The notes: generated by a model not told the origin, from the sequence alone. A stretch of 16,476 nucleotides of DNA from Bacteroidota bacterium (GCA_021796135.1 JAJYOQ010000035.1:1-16476), one strand, 5' to 3'; counted from the first letter of the stretch, positions 7,398 to 15,453 are shown. Program-made: numbers and translations.

Positions 7398-8156
7398 ATG
7401 AAACAACTAAATAGCATGGCGGATCTTTTTGAAAGACTGAACGATTTAAAAGTCGCTTTTTCTTATGGGGAAAAATACATTCCCATTATTCAAAGTATCA
7501 TTGATTTTATGAAACAAACTGTACCTTTGCTTGAAACTATTAACTCATCTATTTCTGATACCGCTGTTAAAATTCCTAAAGCAAAAGATCAAATAAATAA
7601 TGTATCCAGCGCTACTGAAATGGCTACAACTGAAATTTTAGATATTGTAGATTCTATTTCTTTGGAAATTGAAAAAATTGAAGCTGATGTAAAGTCAATT
7701 CAAACAATGGAAGATGAAAAGAAAAAAATATGGGGACAAATTAAAACATTTATAAATAATTCCCCCGAAGTTATGAAACTGGTTGATAAATATGAAAAAT
7801 TGGATATGATCCGGGAGGAAATTCCAAAAATTTTAAATGTTTTCCAAAAAACACGCAATGATGTTAATAATATTACACTCTCATTACAGGTTCAAGATAT
7901 AACTTCTCAGCAGCTAGCTGCTGTAAATCATCTTATTGAATCCGTAAGAGAAAAACTTTCATCCTTAATTCAAAACCTTAATGAATCTGAAACTAAAGAA
8001 TCCAATATCTTGAATATTTCTGCTCCAAAAGGAGCTGCTTTTGACCCTAATGCAGAGTACACTAAGTCAACTGAAAAGCAGGATGTCGCCGATTCACTTG
8101 TAAGCAGCAGCTTAAATAAAACTTCTCAAGACGAAATTGATAAATTATTTTCATAA
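7398..8156 (+). CDS. cheZ: CheY-phosphate phosphatase CheZ
   Basis: A 252-residue, almost wholly helical protein. The family hallmark is the short motif QDITSQQL, where D167 and Q171 align with the catalytic aspartate and glutamine of CheZ (D143 and Q147 in E. coli, in QDLTGQ). Long helices either side would form the four-helix-bundle dimer. Residues about 195-240 are a flexible acidic and serine-rich linker. The last residues, SQDEIDKLFS, resemble the C-terminal CheY-binding helix of CheZ and also the N-terminal CheY-binding peptide of FliM. CheZ speeds loss of phosphate from CheY, ending the motor signal. TAGGAAA before the ATG is a good ribosome binding site. The family is highly divergent, but motif, tail and location agree. 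Confidence 0.88.
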   Translation: MKQLNSMADLFERLNDLKVAFSYGEKYIPIIQSIIDFMKQTVPLLETINSSISDTAVKIPKAKDQINNVSSATEMATTEILDIVDSISLEIEKIEADVKSIQTMEDEKKKIWGQIKTFINNSPEVMKLVDKYEKLDMIREEIPKILNVFQKTRNDVNNITLSLQVQDITSQQLAAVNHLIESVREKLSSLIQNLNESETKESNILNISAPKGAAFDPNAEYTKSTEKQDVADSLVSSSLNKTSQDEIDKLFS

Positions 8157-8158
8157 TT

Positions 8159-9928
8159 ATGAGCCAAGATAACAAATATTCAATGCTTCGAGATCCTGAA
8201 ATGAAGGAAATCGTTGATAGCTTTATTGTCGAGACAAAAGAGATTCTTGAAAAATTAGATCTGAATCTGATTGAACTTGAAAATAAACCAAATGATAGTG
8301 ACCTTCTTAATGAAGTATTCAGATCATTTCATACTATAAAAGGTACGTCAGGTTTCCTCGGTCTTGATAAACTTACCCAAGTGACACATCGTTGTGAAGA
8401 TTTATTAAATAAACTTCGCAAAGGTGAGGCTGTACTTACTCCGGAGTTAATGGATGGAATTCTTGTTGCCTACGATAAAATAAAAGAGCTTCTTTCATCA
8501 ATTGAAACTGACTTTAATGAAGATGCACCGATCGATGAAACTGTGGAATTACTTACATTATTACTTGACAAGCTTGATAACAAGGTCTCTGAACCTGCTC
8601 CGGGAAAAACTGAAGTAAAAATTGAAAAAGCTGCAGAAAAGAATACCATAATCCCGAATACTGAATCTAATGCTGATCATGAACCTGAAGTAAAGGTGGC
8701 TGTGATAAAAGAACCTTCTTCGGTTACTATGGCAAAAAAAGTCGATAATACTATAAGAGTAGATGTTGAAAGATTAGACGAATTATTAAATATTGCCTCC
8801 GAACTTGTCTTGGGTAGAAATCGCCTCGCACAGGTAAATTCTGAAGTTGCTCTGGAACATGAAGGGACTAAATTATCCAGAGATCTCGCAGATGCAACTA
8901 AACAAATAGACCTTATGACCAATGAACTTCAGTTAGTTGTTATGAAAACGAGAATGGTTAAAATAGGGAAAGTCTTTAATCGTTTTCCTAGATTAGTCAG
9001 AGATTTGGCAAGAGAGACTGAAAAAGAAGTCAACCTTATTATCAAAGGTGAAGATACTGAACTAGATAAAACTTTGATTGAAGAAATTAATGATCCATTG
9101 GTCCATTTAATCCGCAACTCTCTTGATCATGGTATTGAATCTCCCCAAAAAAGAAAAGAAATAGGAAAAGATCCGATCGGAACCGTTATATTATCAGCCG
9201 AACAGGAAGGCAACCAAATAATAATCACCATTGAAGACGATGGCAAAGGCATTGACCCCGATTTTATTAAAGAAAAGGCGGTTTCCAAAGGAATTATCTC
9301 TAAAGAAAAAGCTAAAGAATTAACTAGACAGGAATCTTATAACCTGATTTTTGCTCCGGGATTTTCTACGGCTGAGGTGGTTACAAATGTTTCGGGTCGC
9401 GGCGTGGGAATGGATGTGGTCAAAACTAATGTTACCAAATTGCGAGGGATAATTAATATTGAATCAGTTGTAGGAAAAGGTACAAAAATTATTGTAAAGC
9501 TACCTTTAACTTTAGCTATTATTCCCGGTATGGTTGTTAAAGTGAATTCCGAAACTGTTGTCATTCCGTTGAACTCTGTTATTGAAGTTCTGCGTGTCCA
9601 TATAGAAGAAATTTATAGCATAAACCAACATGAAGCCATTAGAAGAAGAGATAACGTAATCCCATTAGTTGCTATCGATAATCTTCTTTATAGCGATTGC
9701 AAAACAGATAATGAAAAAATTTGGCAGTATATTGTGGTTGTCGGTTTGGCTGAAAAAATCTTCGGCATTAAGGTCGATGAGCTTTGTGGACAAAAAGAAG
9801 TTGTAATTAAATCACTGGGAAGCTATTTAGGAAATATTACTGGTATCGCCGGATCTACAATAATGGGCGACGGAACGGTAGTTATGATTGTGGATATAAG
9901 CGAATTGATTAATAAACTTGCCAATTAA
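8159..9928 (+). CDS. cheA: Chemotaxis histidine kinase CheA (apparently without P2 domain)
   Basis: A 589-residue kinase that phosphorylates CheY and CheB. P1 (Hpt) spans about 14-120, with phospho-accepting H58 in HTIKGTSGFLG. A charged, proline-containing linker of about 60 residues (roughly 137-197) follows, where many CheA proteins have the folded P2 domain. P3 dimerisation helices run about 198-265 (VDVERLDELLNIASELVLGR). P4, the ATP-binding domain, has its N box around H316-N320, DDGKGID at 360-366 and GRGVGMDVV at 413-421. P5, the CheW-like receptor-coupling domain, covers about 455-587. The start is 2 bases after the cheZ stop with no clear Shine-Dalgarno sequence, suggesting translational coupling. 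Its end overlaps cheB. Confidence 0.97.
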   Translation: MSQDNKYSMLRDPEMKEIVDSFIVETKEILEKLDLNLIELENKPNDSDLLNEVFRSFHTIKGTSGFLGLDKLTQVTHRCEDLLNKLRKGEAVLTPELMDGILVAYDKIKELLSSIETDFNEDAPIDETVELLTLLLDKLDNKVSEPAPGKTEVKIEKAAEKNTIIPNTESNADHEPEVKVAVIKEPSSVTMAKKVDNTIRVDVERLDELLNIASELVLGRNRLAQVNSEVALEHEGTKLSRDLADATKQIDLMTNELQLVVMKTRMVKIGKVFNRFPRLVRDLARETEKEVNLIIKGEDTELDKTLIEEINDPLVHLIRNSLDHGIESPQKRKEIGKDPIGTVILSAEQEGNQIIITIEDDGKGIDPDFIKEKAVSKGIISKEKAKELTRQESYNLIFAPGFSTAEVVTNVSGRGVGMDVVKTNVTKLRGIINIESVVGKGTKIIVKLPLTLAIIPGMVVKVNSETVVIPLNSVIEVLRVHIEEIYSINQHEAIRRRDNVIPLVAIDNLLYSDCKTDNEKIWQYIVVVGLAEKIFGIKVDELCGQKEVVIKSLGSYLGNITGIAGSTIMGDGTVVMIVDISELINKLAN

Positions 9929-11015
9929 TACATTAAATAATAAAATTAAAGCTCTCGTCGTTGATGATTCAGCTTTTATGCGAAAATCGATTTCTATTTT
10001 GCTGGAAAGTGATCCTGATATTCAGGTTATTGGTACGGCAAAAGATGGCTTAGAAGGATATAATTTAATTAAATCCCTTAGGCCTGATATTGTTACTCTT
10101 GATATTGAAATGCCAAAAATGGACGGGCTCACCGCTCTTGCTAAGATTATGAAGGATTGCCCGACTCCTGTCCTAATGGTTTCCTCTCTCACAACTGAAG
10201 GCGCTGAAACCACAATTAAAGCATTAGAATTAGGTGCCGTTGACTTTATCCCTAAAGAATTATCCTTTGTTAATGTCAACATTATCAAAATTAAAGAGGA
10301 ACTCATTGCTAAGATTAAGGAAATTGTAAAGCATAATGCAATCCATAACAGATTAAATCGAATTCATAAACTGAATCTGCAAACTGCACCCGAAAAAGTT
10401 GTTGCAGTGCCTCGCGGTGAATTGCCGCATGCTACTTATAAAGCTATTGCATTAGGTATTTCTACTGGAGGTCCTTTCTCGTTACAAAAAATTATTCCTC
10501 TTTTATCAAAAAAAATCAATTGCCCTATTTTTATCGTTCAGCATATGCCTCCGAAATTTACAAAATCTCTTGCAGAACGATTAAATGGACTTAGCGAACT
10601 AGAAGTTAAAGAGGCTGAAGATAGCGAATTGGTTCGACCTGGAACTGTCTATATAGCTCCGGGTGGTCTCCATATGACAGTAAATAATTCTTCTTTCGGT
10701 AGAACTAGTATCGTCATTTCTAAAGAACCTTCTTCTACTCTGCATTGTCCCTCTGTAGATGTTATGATTAATTCCGTTGTAGATGTATATGGTAAATATA
10801 CACTTGGAGTTATTATGACAGGTATGGGTAAAGATGGGTTTGAGGGTATCAAAAGATTAAAAAGTTTAGGCGGTAATTGTATTGCACAAGATGAACAAAG
10901 CTGTGTCGTCTTTGGTATGCCTAAAGCTATTGTCGATGGCGGATTGTCTGATGTCATTGCGCCACTTGAAAAAATTCCTGAAATAATCAATAAGGCATTA
11001 TTATATGAAAAATAA
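9918..11015 (+). CDS. cheB: Chemotaxis protein-glutamate methylesterase/glutaminase CheB
   Basis: A 365-residue two-domain enzyme. The receiver (about 10-130) has D16-D17, phospho-acceptor D62 in VTLDIEMP and the usual FIPKE lysine near its end. The methylesterase domain (about 170-362) shows the catalytic triad: S182 in GISTGGP, H209 in VQHMP and D306 in GMGKDG. It removes methyl groups from receptors, and also deamidates glutamines in some species, when phosphorylated by CheA. The start is a TTG overlapping the last 11 bases of cheA. An in-frame stop at 9906-9908 rules out a much longer N-terminus, and no other standard start codon occurs before the receiver begins. No cheD or cheC is seen nearby; adaptation rests on CheR and CheB, and phosphate removal on CheZ. 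Confidence 0.97.
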   Translation: MPINTLNNKIKALVVDDSAFMRKSISILLESDPDIQVIGTAKDGLEGYNLIKSLRPDIVTLDIEMPKMDGLTALAKIMKDCPTPVLMVSSLTTEGAETTIKALELGAVDFIPKELSFVNVNIIKIKEELIAKIKEIVKHNAIHNRLNRIHKLNLQTAPEKVVAVPRGELPHATYKAIALGISTGGPFSLQKIIPLLSKKINCPIFIVQHMPPKFTKSLAERLNGLSELEVKEAEDSELVRPGTVYIAPGGLHMTVNNSSFGRTSIVISKEPSSTLHCPSVDVMINSVVDVYGKYTLGVIMTGMGKDGFEGIKRLKSLGGNCIAQDEQSCVVFGMPKAIVDGGLSDVIAPLEKIPEIINKALLYEK

Positions 11016-11250
11016 TTTTGAAGAACAATTGTATAGAGAGTTTAGTTTTGAAAAATCTAAACTGGACGGTAATCTAATTAAGTCCGAAAAAGCGCATATG
11101 TTTGGTAAAACAAAAATTTCTGTTGAAGAGGAGAGCCACGAAGGGGTAAAAATTATTTTAAAAAAAGATGCAAATGATTCAATTAAAGAAATAAAGTTTG
11201 TTTGCTCTTGCGGGCAAACTAAATCAATTATTTTGGACTATTCTGAGTAA
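11005..11250 (+). CDS. Unrecognised 81-residue protein with a C-terminal CxC motif
   Basis: Overlaps the end of cheB by 11 bases, the same overlap as cheA-cheB, which argues it is translated as part of the operon. The protein is charged, with no signal peptide or membrane segment. The N-terminal half looks helical (FEEQLYREFSFEKSKLD). The C-terminal half looks like beta strands (GVKIILKKD, then IKEIKFVCSCGQTKSIILDY). The two cysteines in VCSCGQ could form half of a metal site or a redox pair in a dimer, but nothing more can be read from it. I do not recognise a family. It is the last gene before the flagellar operon. Confidence 0.7.
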   Translation: MKNNFEEQLYREFSFEKSKLDGNLIKSEKAHMFGKTKISVEEESHEGVKIILKKDANDSIKEIKFVCSCGQTKSIILDYSE

Positions 11251-11253
11251 TAA

Positions 11254-11370
11254 TTAACAACTGTACGATTTTAGCCACTCTTCCATTCCTACTGCTTTTC
11301 TATTCATGTAAAACACCAATTCTTTATTGGCACCTATTTTGAATCCTTCTTCATAAACATTATTAGGTCT
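11254..11370 (-). pseudogene. Possible gene remnant in the cheB-flgB gap (protein-like reading frame without a start)
   Basis: On the minus strand the gap reads as 38 codons of ordinary, non-repetitive protein sequence ending in TAA at 11254-11256 (for example YEEGFKIGANKELVFY, then MEEWLKSYSC). The frame has no ATG, GTG or TTG before its middle and is closed by a stop inside flgB, so it is not an intact gene. It may be the tail of a lost gene, or chance. It coincides with the possible sigma-54 site, and the two readings are not exclusive. Confidence 0.2.
11328..11342 (+). promoter_or_regulatory. Possible sigma-54 (RpoN) promoter for the flgB operon
   Basis: TGGCACC at 11328-11334, four bases, then TTGA at 11339-11342. 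The known consensus is TGGCACG-N4-TTGC, so the -24 GG and the -12 G are present at the right spacing, but the -12 C is replaced by A. The predicted start, near 11354, leaves about 20 bases, enough for the AGGT ribosome site ahead of flgB. RpoN control of hook-basal-body operons is well known in several phyla. No activator site was identified. Confidence 0.4.
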
Positions 11371-11374
11371 GTTT

Positions 11375-11761
11375 ATGTCAAGTGAAATAAAATTATTACA
11401 GGACTTTGCAAGTTATTGTACTCAAAGAAATAAAATAATTTCTCAAAACATTGCTAACATTGGAACAGAGAATTATCGCAGCCAGGATGTAGTTTTCAAA
11501 AATGTACTTGATGATAATATGAAATCTTATCTTAAACCTGCTGATGGTATCCAGCTGGCTGATTCAGAAAATAATTCAACCCCTCCTTACGAAATTATAA
11601 CAGATAATAGTAAAGATAATGTCTCTGAAGTAAATAACGTTGATATTGATAAACAAATGGCAAATCTTGCACAAAATCAACTCAATTTTAGCTTTGCTAC
11701 AAATAAAATTGGCGATTATTTCAAAGATATTGATAGTGTAATTAAAGGAACACCAGCATGA
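11375..11761 (+). CDS. flgB: Flagellar proximal rod protein FlgB
   Basis: A 128-residue rod protein exported by the flagellar apparatus to the periplasm. The N-terminal rod motif is clear (RNKIISQNIANIGTENYRSQ, matching the ANIANxxTxxY pattern of axial proteins), as is the helical C-terminal part (VDIDKQMANLAQNQLNFS). These two ends pack as a coiled coil in the rod. Length is normal. It has no cleaved signal peptide, as expected. It is first in the basal-body operon. Its TGA overlaps the flgC ATG in an ATGA arrangement. Confidence 0.93.
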   Translation: MSSEIKLLQDFASYCTQRNKIISQNIANIGTENYRSQDVVFKNVLDDNMKSYLKPADGIQLADSENNSTPPYEIITDNSKDNVSEVNNVDIDKQMANLAQNQLNFSFATNKIGDYFKDIDSVIKGTPA

Positions 11762-12258
11762 AAGTAAATACTAATTTCCCCGGATTTAACATTAGCGCTG
11801 CCGGATTAAGTATTCAAAGAAAAAGAATGAATCTGATTGCAGAAAACATTGCTAATGCAGATGTAACTCAAACTGCGGACGGACAACCATATAAAAGAAA
11901 ATACCTGGAAGTCGTAGCACAGAAGAATCCTTTTGTAACTAATTCTGCTGTACAATTGCCGACTCTTGGACTTGAAACGACAAACTCGAACCAAATTGCT
12001 AATCCGGAAATTTTACAAAATAATTTATCCGGTAATAATTCTGTTCCTGTGGCTAACGAAGTCGTAGATCAGAAGTTAGGTGACCTTGTTTATCAGCCGG
12101 ATAATCCAAACGCTAATTCTCAGGGGTATATTCAACAGTCTAATGTTAATGTGGTAACCGAAATGGTTGACATGATCTCAGCTACAAGAAGTTATGAGGC
12201 TAATTTAACCGCTTTAAATTCTTCCAAACAAATGATTAAAGATTCTTTAGGAATTTAA
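11758..12258 (+). CDS. flgC: Flagellar proximal rod protein FlgC
   Basis: A 166-residue rod protein. N-terminal motif FNISAAGLSIQRKRMNLIAENIANADVT is typical if read in parts: AGLS, then ENIANADV. The C-terminal axial helix includes VNVVTEMVDMISATRSYEAN and ends KDSLGI. The middle (about residues 60-115) is asparagine-rich and somewhat longer than in enterobacterial FlgC, which is about 134 residues. AAGGA upstream inside flgB supports the start. It forms the rod together with FlgB, FlgF and FlgG, with FliE joining it to the MS ring. Confidence 0.95.
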   Translation: MKVNTNFPGFNISAAGLSIQRKRMNLIAENIANADVTQTADGQPYKRKYLEVVAQKNPFVTNSAVQLPTLGLETTNSNQIANPEILQNNLSGNNSVPVANEVVDQKLGDLVYQPDNPNANSQGYIQQSNVNVVTEMVDMISATRSYEANLTALNSSKQMIKDSLGI

Positions 12259-12262
12259 TTAA

Positions 12263-12532
12263 ATGAGAATTTCAACAAATATGATTGGCAACTATAATCC
12301 GCAAGTTTCTACCGGTAATGTAAAACATGCAAAAGCTAATTCTATTCCTCAGAAAGTCGAAGCTAAGAGTACCGGTAATAAAGTCGAAACAAATCTATCG
12401 CAAGATGAAAAAAAATATTTTATTGATCTTTATCCGCAAAATAAAAACGAAATCACGGACTACCATTTCTATCAGAAAAGCGGCAAAATGTCCGGAGTAA
12501 AAATTGGTTCAATGTTCGACAAACGAGGATAA
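12263..12532 (+). CDS. Unrecognised 89-residue protein between flgC and fliE
   Basis: Lies 4 bases after flgC and 2 bases before fliE, so it is embedded in the basal-body operon. The N-terminal half is polar and probably disordered (asparagine-, serine- and lysine-rich, NMIGNYNPQVSTGN). The C-terminal half looks like a small conserved domain: LSQDEKKYFIDLYPQ, then YHFYQKSGKM and a glycine-rich ending KIGSMFDKRG. It has no signal peptide or membrane segment. In many bacteria flgB, flgC and fliE are adjacent, so the insertion is notable. It could be an exported structural part, a chaperone or a regulator. I considered FlgM, but the C-terminal part does not look like its sigma-binding helices. 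Confidence 0.75.
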   Translation: MRISTNMIGNYNPQVSTGNVKHAKANSIPQKVEAKSTGNKVETNLSQDEKKYFIDLYPQNKNEITDYHFYQKSGKMSGVKIGSMFDKRG

Positions 12533-12534
12533 AT

Positions 12535-12825
12535 ATGCAAATAACTTCAATACAAAGTACTATACCAGAATTAATTAATGCAACTAAAACTAATCCGTCT
12601 GATGATGCCGGTTTTGGAAATATCTTGACAGGTCTGATAAGTCAGGTTAATCAAGATCAAAATAATGAGGATAAATTAACTAAACAATTTGTAACCGGAG
12701 GCAATGTTGAAATCCAGGATGTTATGATTGCCGGTGAAAAAGCTAAAACAAGTCTTGATTTGCTGATCGAAATCCGCAACCAAACTTTAGATATGTATAA
12801 ACAGTTGACACAAATTCCGGTATAA
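12535..12825 (+). CDS. fliE: Flagellar hook-basal body protein FliE
   Basis: A 96-residue protein, normal for the family. The conserved C-terminal half is recognisable: VEIQDVMIAGEKAKTSLDLL, then IEIRNQTLDMYKQLTQIPV, close to the usual ending with YQEIMRMQV. FliE joins the rod (FlgB/FlgC) to the FliF MS ring and is the first rod-type export substrate. GAGGA at the end of the preceding gene is well placed for the ATG. It is followed 4 bases later by fliF, the classical order. Confidence 0.92.
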   Translation: MQITSIQSTIPELINATKTNPSDDAGFGNILTGLISQVNQDQNNEDKLTKQFVTGGNVEIQDVMIAGEKAKTSLDLLIEIRNQTLDMYKQLTQIPV

Positions 12826-12829
12826 ACAA

Positions 12830-14425
12830 ATGAAAGATAATCCTTTAAGCGTTGTTGTTAATATTTTCAATAAGTTTTCTCTGCAGCAGAAAATAGCAAT
12901 CGGTGTCACAGTCGCTATTACAGCTGTAATATTTATTGTTATGTTCTCGTTTTTGAATCAGCCGACTTATACACCTCTATATTCTAATCTTTCCCAGGAC
13001 GATGCTTCTAAAATTGTTGATCAGCTTACTACTCAAAAAATTCAATATGAAATTACTGATAACGGGAAAACAATTTCCGTCCCTAAGGATAAAGTTTACG
13101 AAATTAGATTGTCTTTGGCTTCTAAAGGAATTCCTAGTTCAGGTGTCGTCGGTTATGAGATCTTTGATAAGAACACTATGGGCATGAGCGATTTTATGCA
13201 GAAACTAGATTATCAAAGAGCTCTTGAAGGAGAGTTGGCTAAAACAATTATGGAAATTGACGGCGTCCAGGGAGCTCGGGTTCATATTGTTATCCCGCAA
13301 AAATCAGTATTTAAAGATGAACAAAAACCTACTACTGCTGCAGTAGTTCTGCAACTAAGAAATAACTATTCTATATCAAAAAATAATATTGCTGCTATTC
13401 TTAATCTTGTTTCAAGCAGTGTCGAGGGATTATCTCCCGGAAAAGTCACTCTAATTGATACTCAAGGAAAGCTCCTTTCTAAACAGGATGATGACGATCC
13501 GTTAGCTATTGCAAGTTCTAAACAATATGAAATTAAAAGATCAATCGAAAATTATCTGGCTCAAAAAGCACAAGGCATGCTGGATAATGTCTTGGGCTAT
13601 GGAAATTCTATGGTTGAAATTAACGCCGACTTGGATTTTGATCAGGTCGAAAAAACTATGGAGTCTTATGACCCTAATTCACAGGTTGCCATTAGTGAAC
13701 AAACTATAAAGACAGATAATAACGGCAAAAGTATGGGCGATTCTTCCGCACAGCAAAGCCAGAATTCGACAACCAATTATGAAATTAGTAAATCAATTCA
13801 AAAAGTTATACAAGGTTCCGGTAATATAAAACGACTAAGCGTTGCTGCTGTTATTAATGATGTCCCTACTGAGGTAAAAAAAGGTAATGATATTCAAACC
13901 GTTTATAAACCGCGATCTCAAAATGATATGGTTAAGCTTGAAGATATTATTAAAAGCGCTGTCGGTGTAGATTCATCAAGAAATGATCAAATATCAATTG
14001 TTAATATTCCTTTTGAAACTAAAGACCTCGGAATGGAAAAAATAGCAAAACCCGGTTTATTTGATGACCCTCAAAAACTAATGAATCCTATTTTAATGCT
14101 GGTTGCTTTTGTTTCCGCATTGTTTTTATTAAAAGGTCTGATGAAAAAATTAAAAAATGAAAAAATAATGATTGGAACCTATAACGGTGGATTTGAAAAC
14201 TCTCAGTTCGGAATGCCTGAACTGGCGGGTGTCAAACAGACTCCGCAATTAGGCATGAATATGAAAAGAAACTTGCTGCCGCTTGGCGACTTAGAGGATG
14301 AAATATCAGATGAGGCAGTTCGAAAAAGAGCTCAACAAGATAAAATTTCTAATTACGTATCCAAAAATCCTGTCGAAGCGGCAAAATTAATTAATGCCTG
14401 GCTTCATGAGGATGAATTTATATAA
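12830..14425 (+). CDS. fliF: Flagellar MS-ring protein FliF
   Basis: A 531-residue inner-membrane protein that forms the MS ring, the base of the motor. The first membrane helix is around residues 21-43. Periplasmic ring-building domains follow (YTPLYSNLSQDDASKIVDQL, then MQKLDYQRALEGELAKTI and ARVHIVIPQKSVF, typical YscJ/FliF motifs). The middle domain has an asparagine- and serine-rich loop around 285-320. The second membrane helix is about 420-438. The C-terminal cytoplasmic tail ends in NPVEAAKLINAWLHED, the FliG-binding helix. Length is near the usual 540-570. No clear Shine-Dalgarno sequence is present; it starts 4 bases after fliE. Two short frames inside it are shadows. Confidence 0.97.
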   Translation: MKDNPLSVVVNIFNKFSLQQKIAIGVTVAITAVIFIVMFSFLNQPTYTPLYSNLSQDDASKIVDQLTTQKIQYEITDNGKTISVPKDKVYEIRLSLASKGIPSSGVVGYEIFDKNTMGMSDFMQKLDYQRALEGELAKTIMEIDGVQGARVHIVIPQKSVFKDEQKPTTAAVVLQLRNNYSISKNNIAAILNLVSSSVEGLSPGKVTLIDTQGKLLSKQDDDDPLAIASSKQYEIKRSIENYLAQKAQGMLDNVLGYGNSMVEINADLDFDQVEKTMESYDPNSQVAISEQTIKTDNNGKSMGDSSAQQSQNSTTNYEISKSIQKVIQGSGNIKRLSVAAVINDVPTEVKKGNDIQTVYKPRSQNDMVKLEDIIKSAVGVDSSRNDQISIVNIPFETKDLGMEKIAKPGLFDDPQKLMNPILMLVAFVSALFLLKGLMKKLKNEKIMIGTYNGGFENSQFGMPELAGVKQTPQLGMNMKRNLLPLGDLEDEISDEAVRKRAQQDKISNYVSKNPVEAAKLINAWLHEDEFI

Positions 14426-14427
14426 CT

Positions 14428-15453
14428 ATGGCTAAAGATCAACGTAAAACGCTAGATATACCGGGTGCTCAAAAAGCTGCAATGCTTATAATTGCTCTTA
14501 ATGTTGAAAATGCATCTGAAGTCTTTAAACACCTTGATAATTCAGAAGTTGAAATGATTTCAACTGAGATATCAAAGGTCCGGAATATTCCCTCTCAAAC
14601 GGTTGATTCCGTTATGGAGGAGTTCTATAATATGGTTACTGCCCGTGAATATGTGCTTGAAGGCGGAATCGAATATGCACAGCAAGTTCTTGAAAAATCA
14701 TTCGGAATGAACAAAGCTGTCGAAATTATAGAAAAGGTCAAAAATCTAACTACTCTTAGGGGCTTTGATGTTTTGAAAAAAGCTGAATCAGGTCAATTAA
14801 TTAGCTTCTTGAATAAGGAGCATCCTCAAACTATTGCACTAATTCTATCTCATCTTCATCCTGATCAAACTGCCTCTGCACTTAAAGAACTAAATGAACC
14901 GCTGCGCACCGATGTTGCTTTTAGAATAGCTACTCTTGGTAAAATTTCTCCTCAAACTTTAAAACAAATTGAAAAAGTTGTGGATGATATGGCTGGTCTG
15001 AATATGGGGCAGTCACTAAGCAAAATTGGAGGTACCAAAAGTATCGCAGCGGTTCTAAACAGGACAAATGTAAGTCTTAGTAAAGAAATTATGGCAGGCA
15101 TTGAACAAAAAGATCCTAACGTTGCATACGAAATAAAAAGGTTAATGTTCATTTTTGATGATATTATCAATATTCAGGATAAAGACATTCAAAAAATATT
15201 AAGGGAAGTTGACCGAAAGGATCTTGCATTGTCGCTCAAAATTGCAGATGAAAAACTTAAAGATAAAATATTTGGCAATATGTCCGAAAGAGCTGCAGAT
15301 TTACTTAAAGAAGAATTGCAGTATATGGGTATGGTCAAATTGAAAGAAGTTGAAGCTGCACAGGCTAAAATTATTGATGTCGTAAAAGCTCTTGAAGAAA
15401 GCGGCGAAATTGCGTTGAACCTTCGCGGAGGGGCAGAGGAAGTCTATGTCTGA
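14428..15453 (+). CDS. fliG: Flagellar motor switch protein FliG
   Basis: A 341-residue rotor protein, normal length. The N-terminal domain (about 10-100) binds the FliF tail. The middle armadillo domain carries EHPQT at 131-135 with the following ALILSHLHPDQTA. The C-terminal domain has the charged torque helix region (DIQKILREVDRKDLALSLK, then MSERAADLLKEEL), which interacts with the MotA stator. It forms the top of the C ring, where CheY-phosphate binding to FliM is turned into reversal of rotation. Start is 2 bases after fliF. Its end overlaps fliH by 8 bases. Confidence 0.97.
   Translation: MAKDQRKTLDIPGAQKAAMLIIALNVENASEVFKHLDNSEVEMISTEISKVRNIPSQTVDSVMEEFYNMVTAREYVLEGGIEYAQQVLEKSFGMNKAVEIIEKVKNLTTLRGFDVLKKAESGQLISFLNKEHPQTIALILSHLHPDQTASALKELNEPLRTDVAFRIATLGKISPQTLKQIEKVVDDMAGLNMGQSLSKIGGTKSIAAVLNRTNVSLSKEIMAGIEQKDPNVAYEIKRLMFIFDDIINIQDKDIQKILREVDRKDLALSLKIADEKLKDKIFGNMSERAADLLKEELQYMGMVKLKEVEAAQAKIIDVVKALEESGEIALNLRGGAEEVYV

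Noticed and set aside
8677..10990. Several minus-strand frames inside cheA and cheB
   Set aside because: They lie entirely inside well-supported genes, are serine/threonine/isoleucine-rich antisense shadows and have no recognisable domains.
11316..11330. CCAAT-TCTTT-ATTGG hairpin as a terminator after the cheB operon
   Set aside because: The stem is only five weak base pairs and no T run follows directly; it overlaps the possible sigma-54 site.
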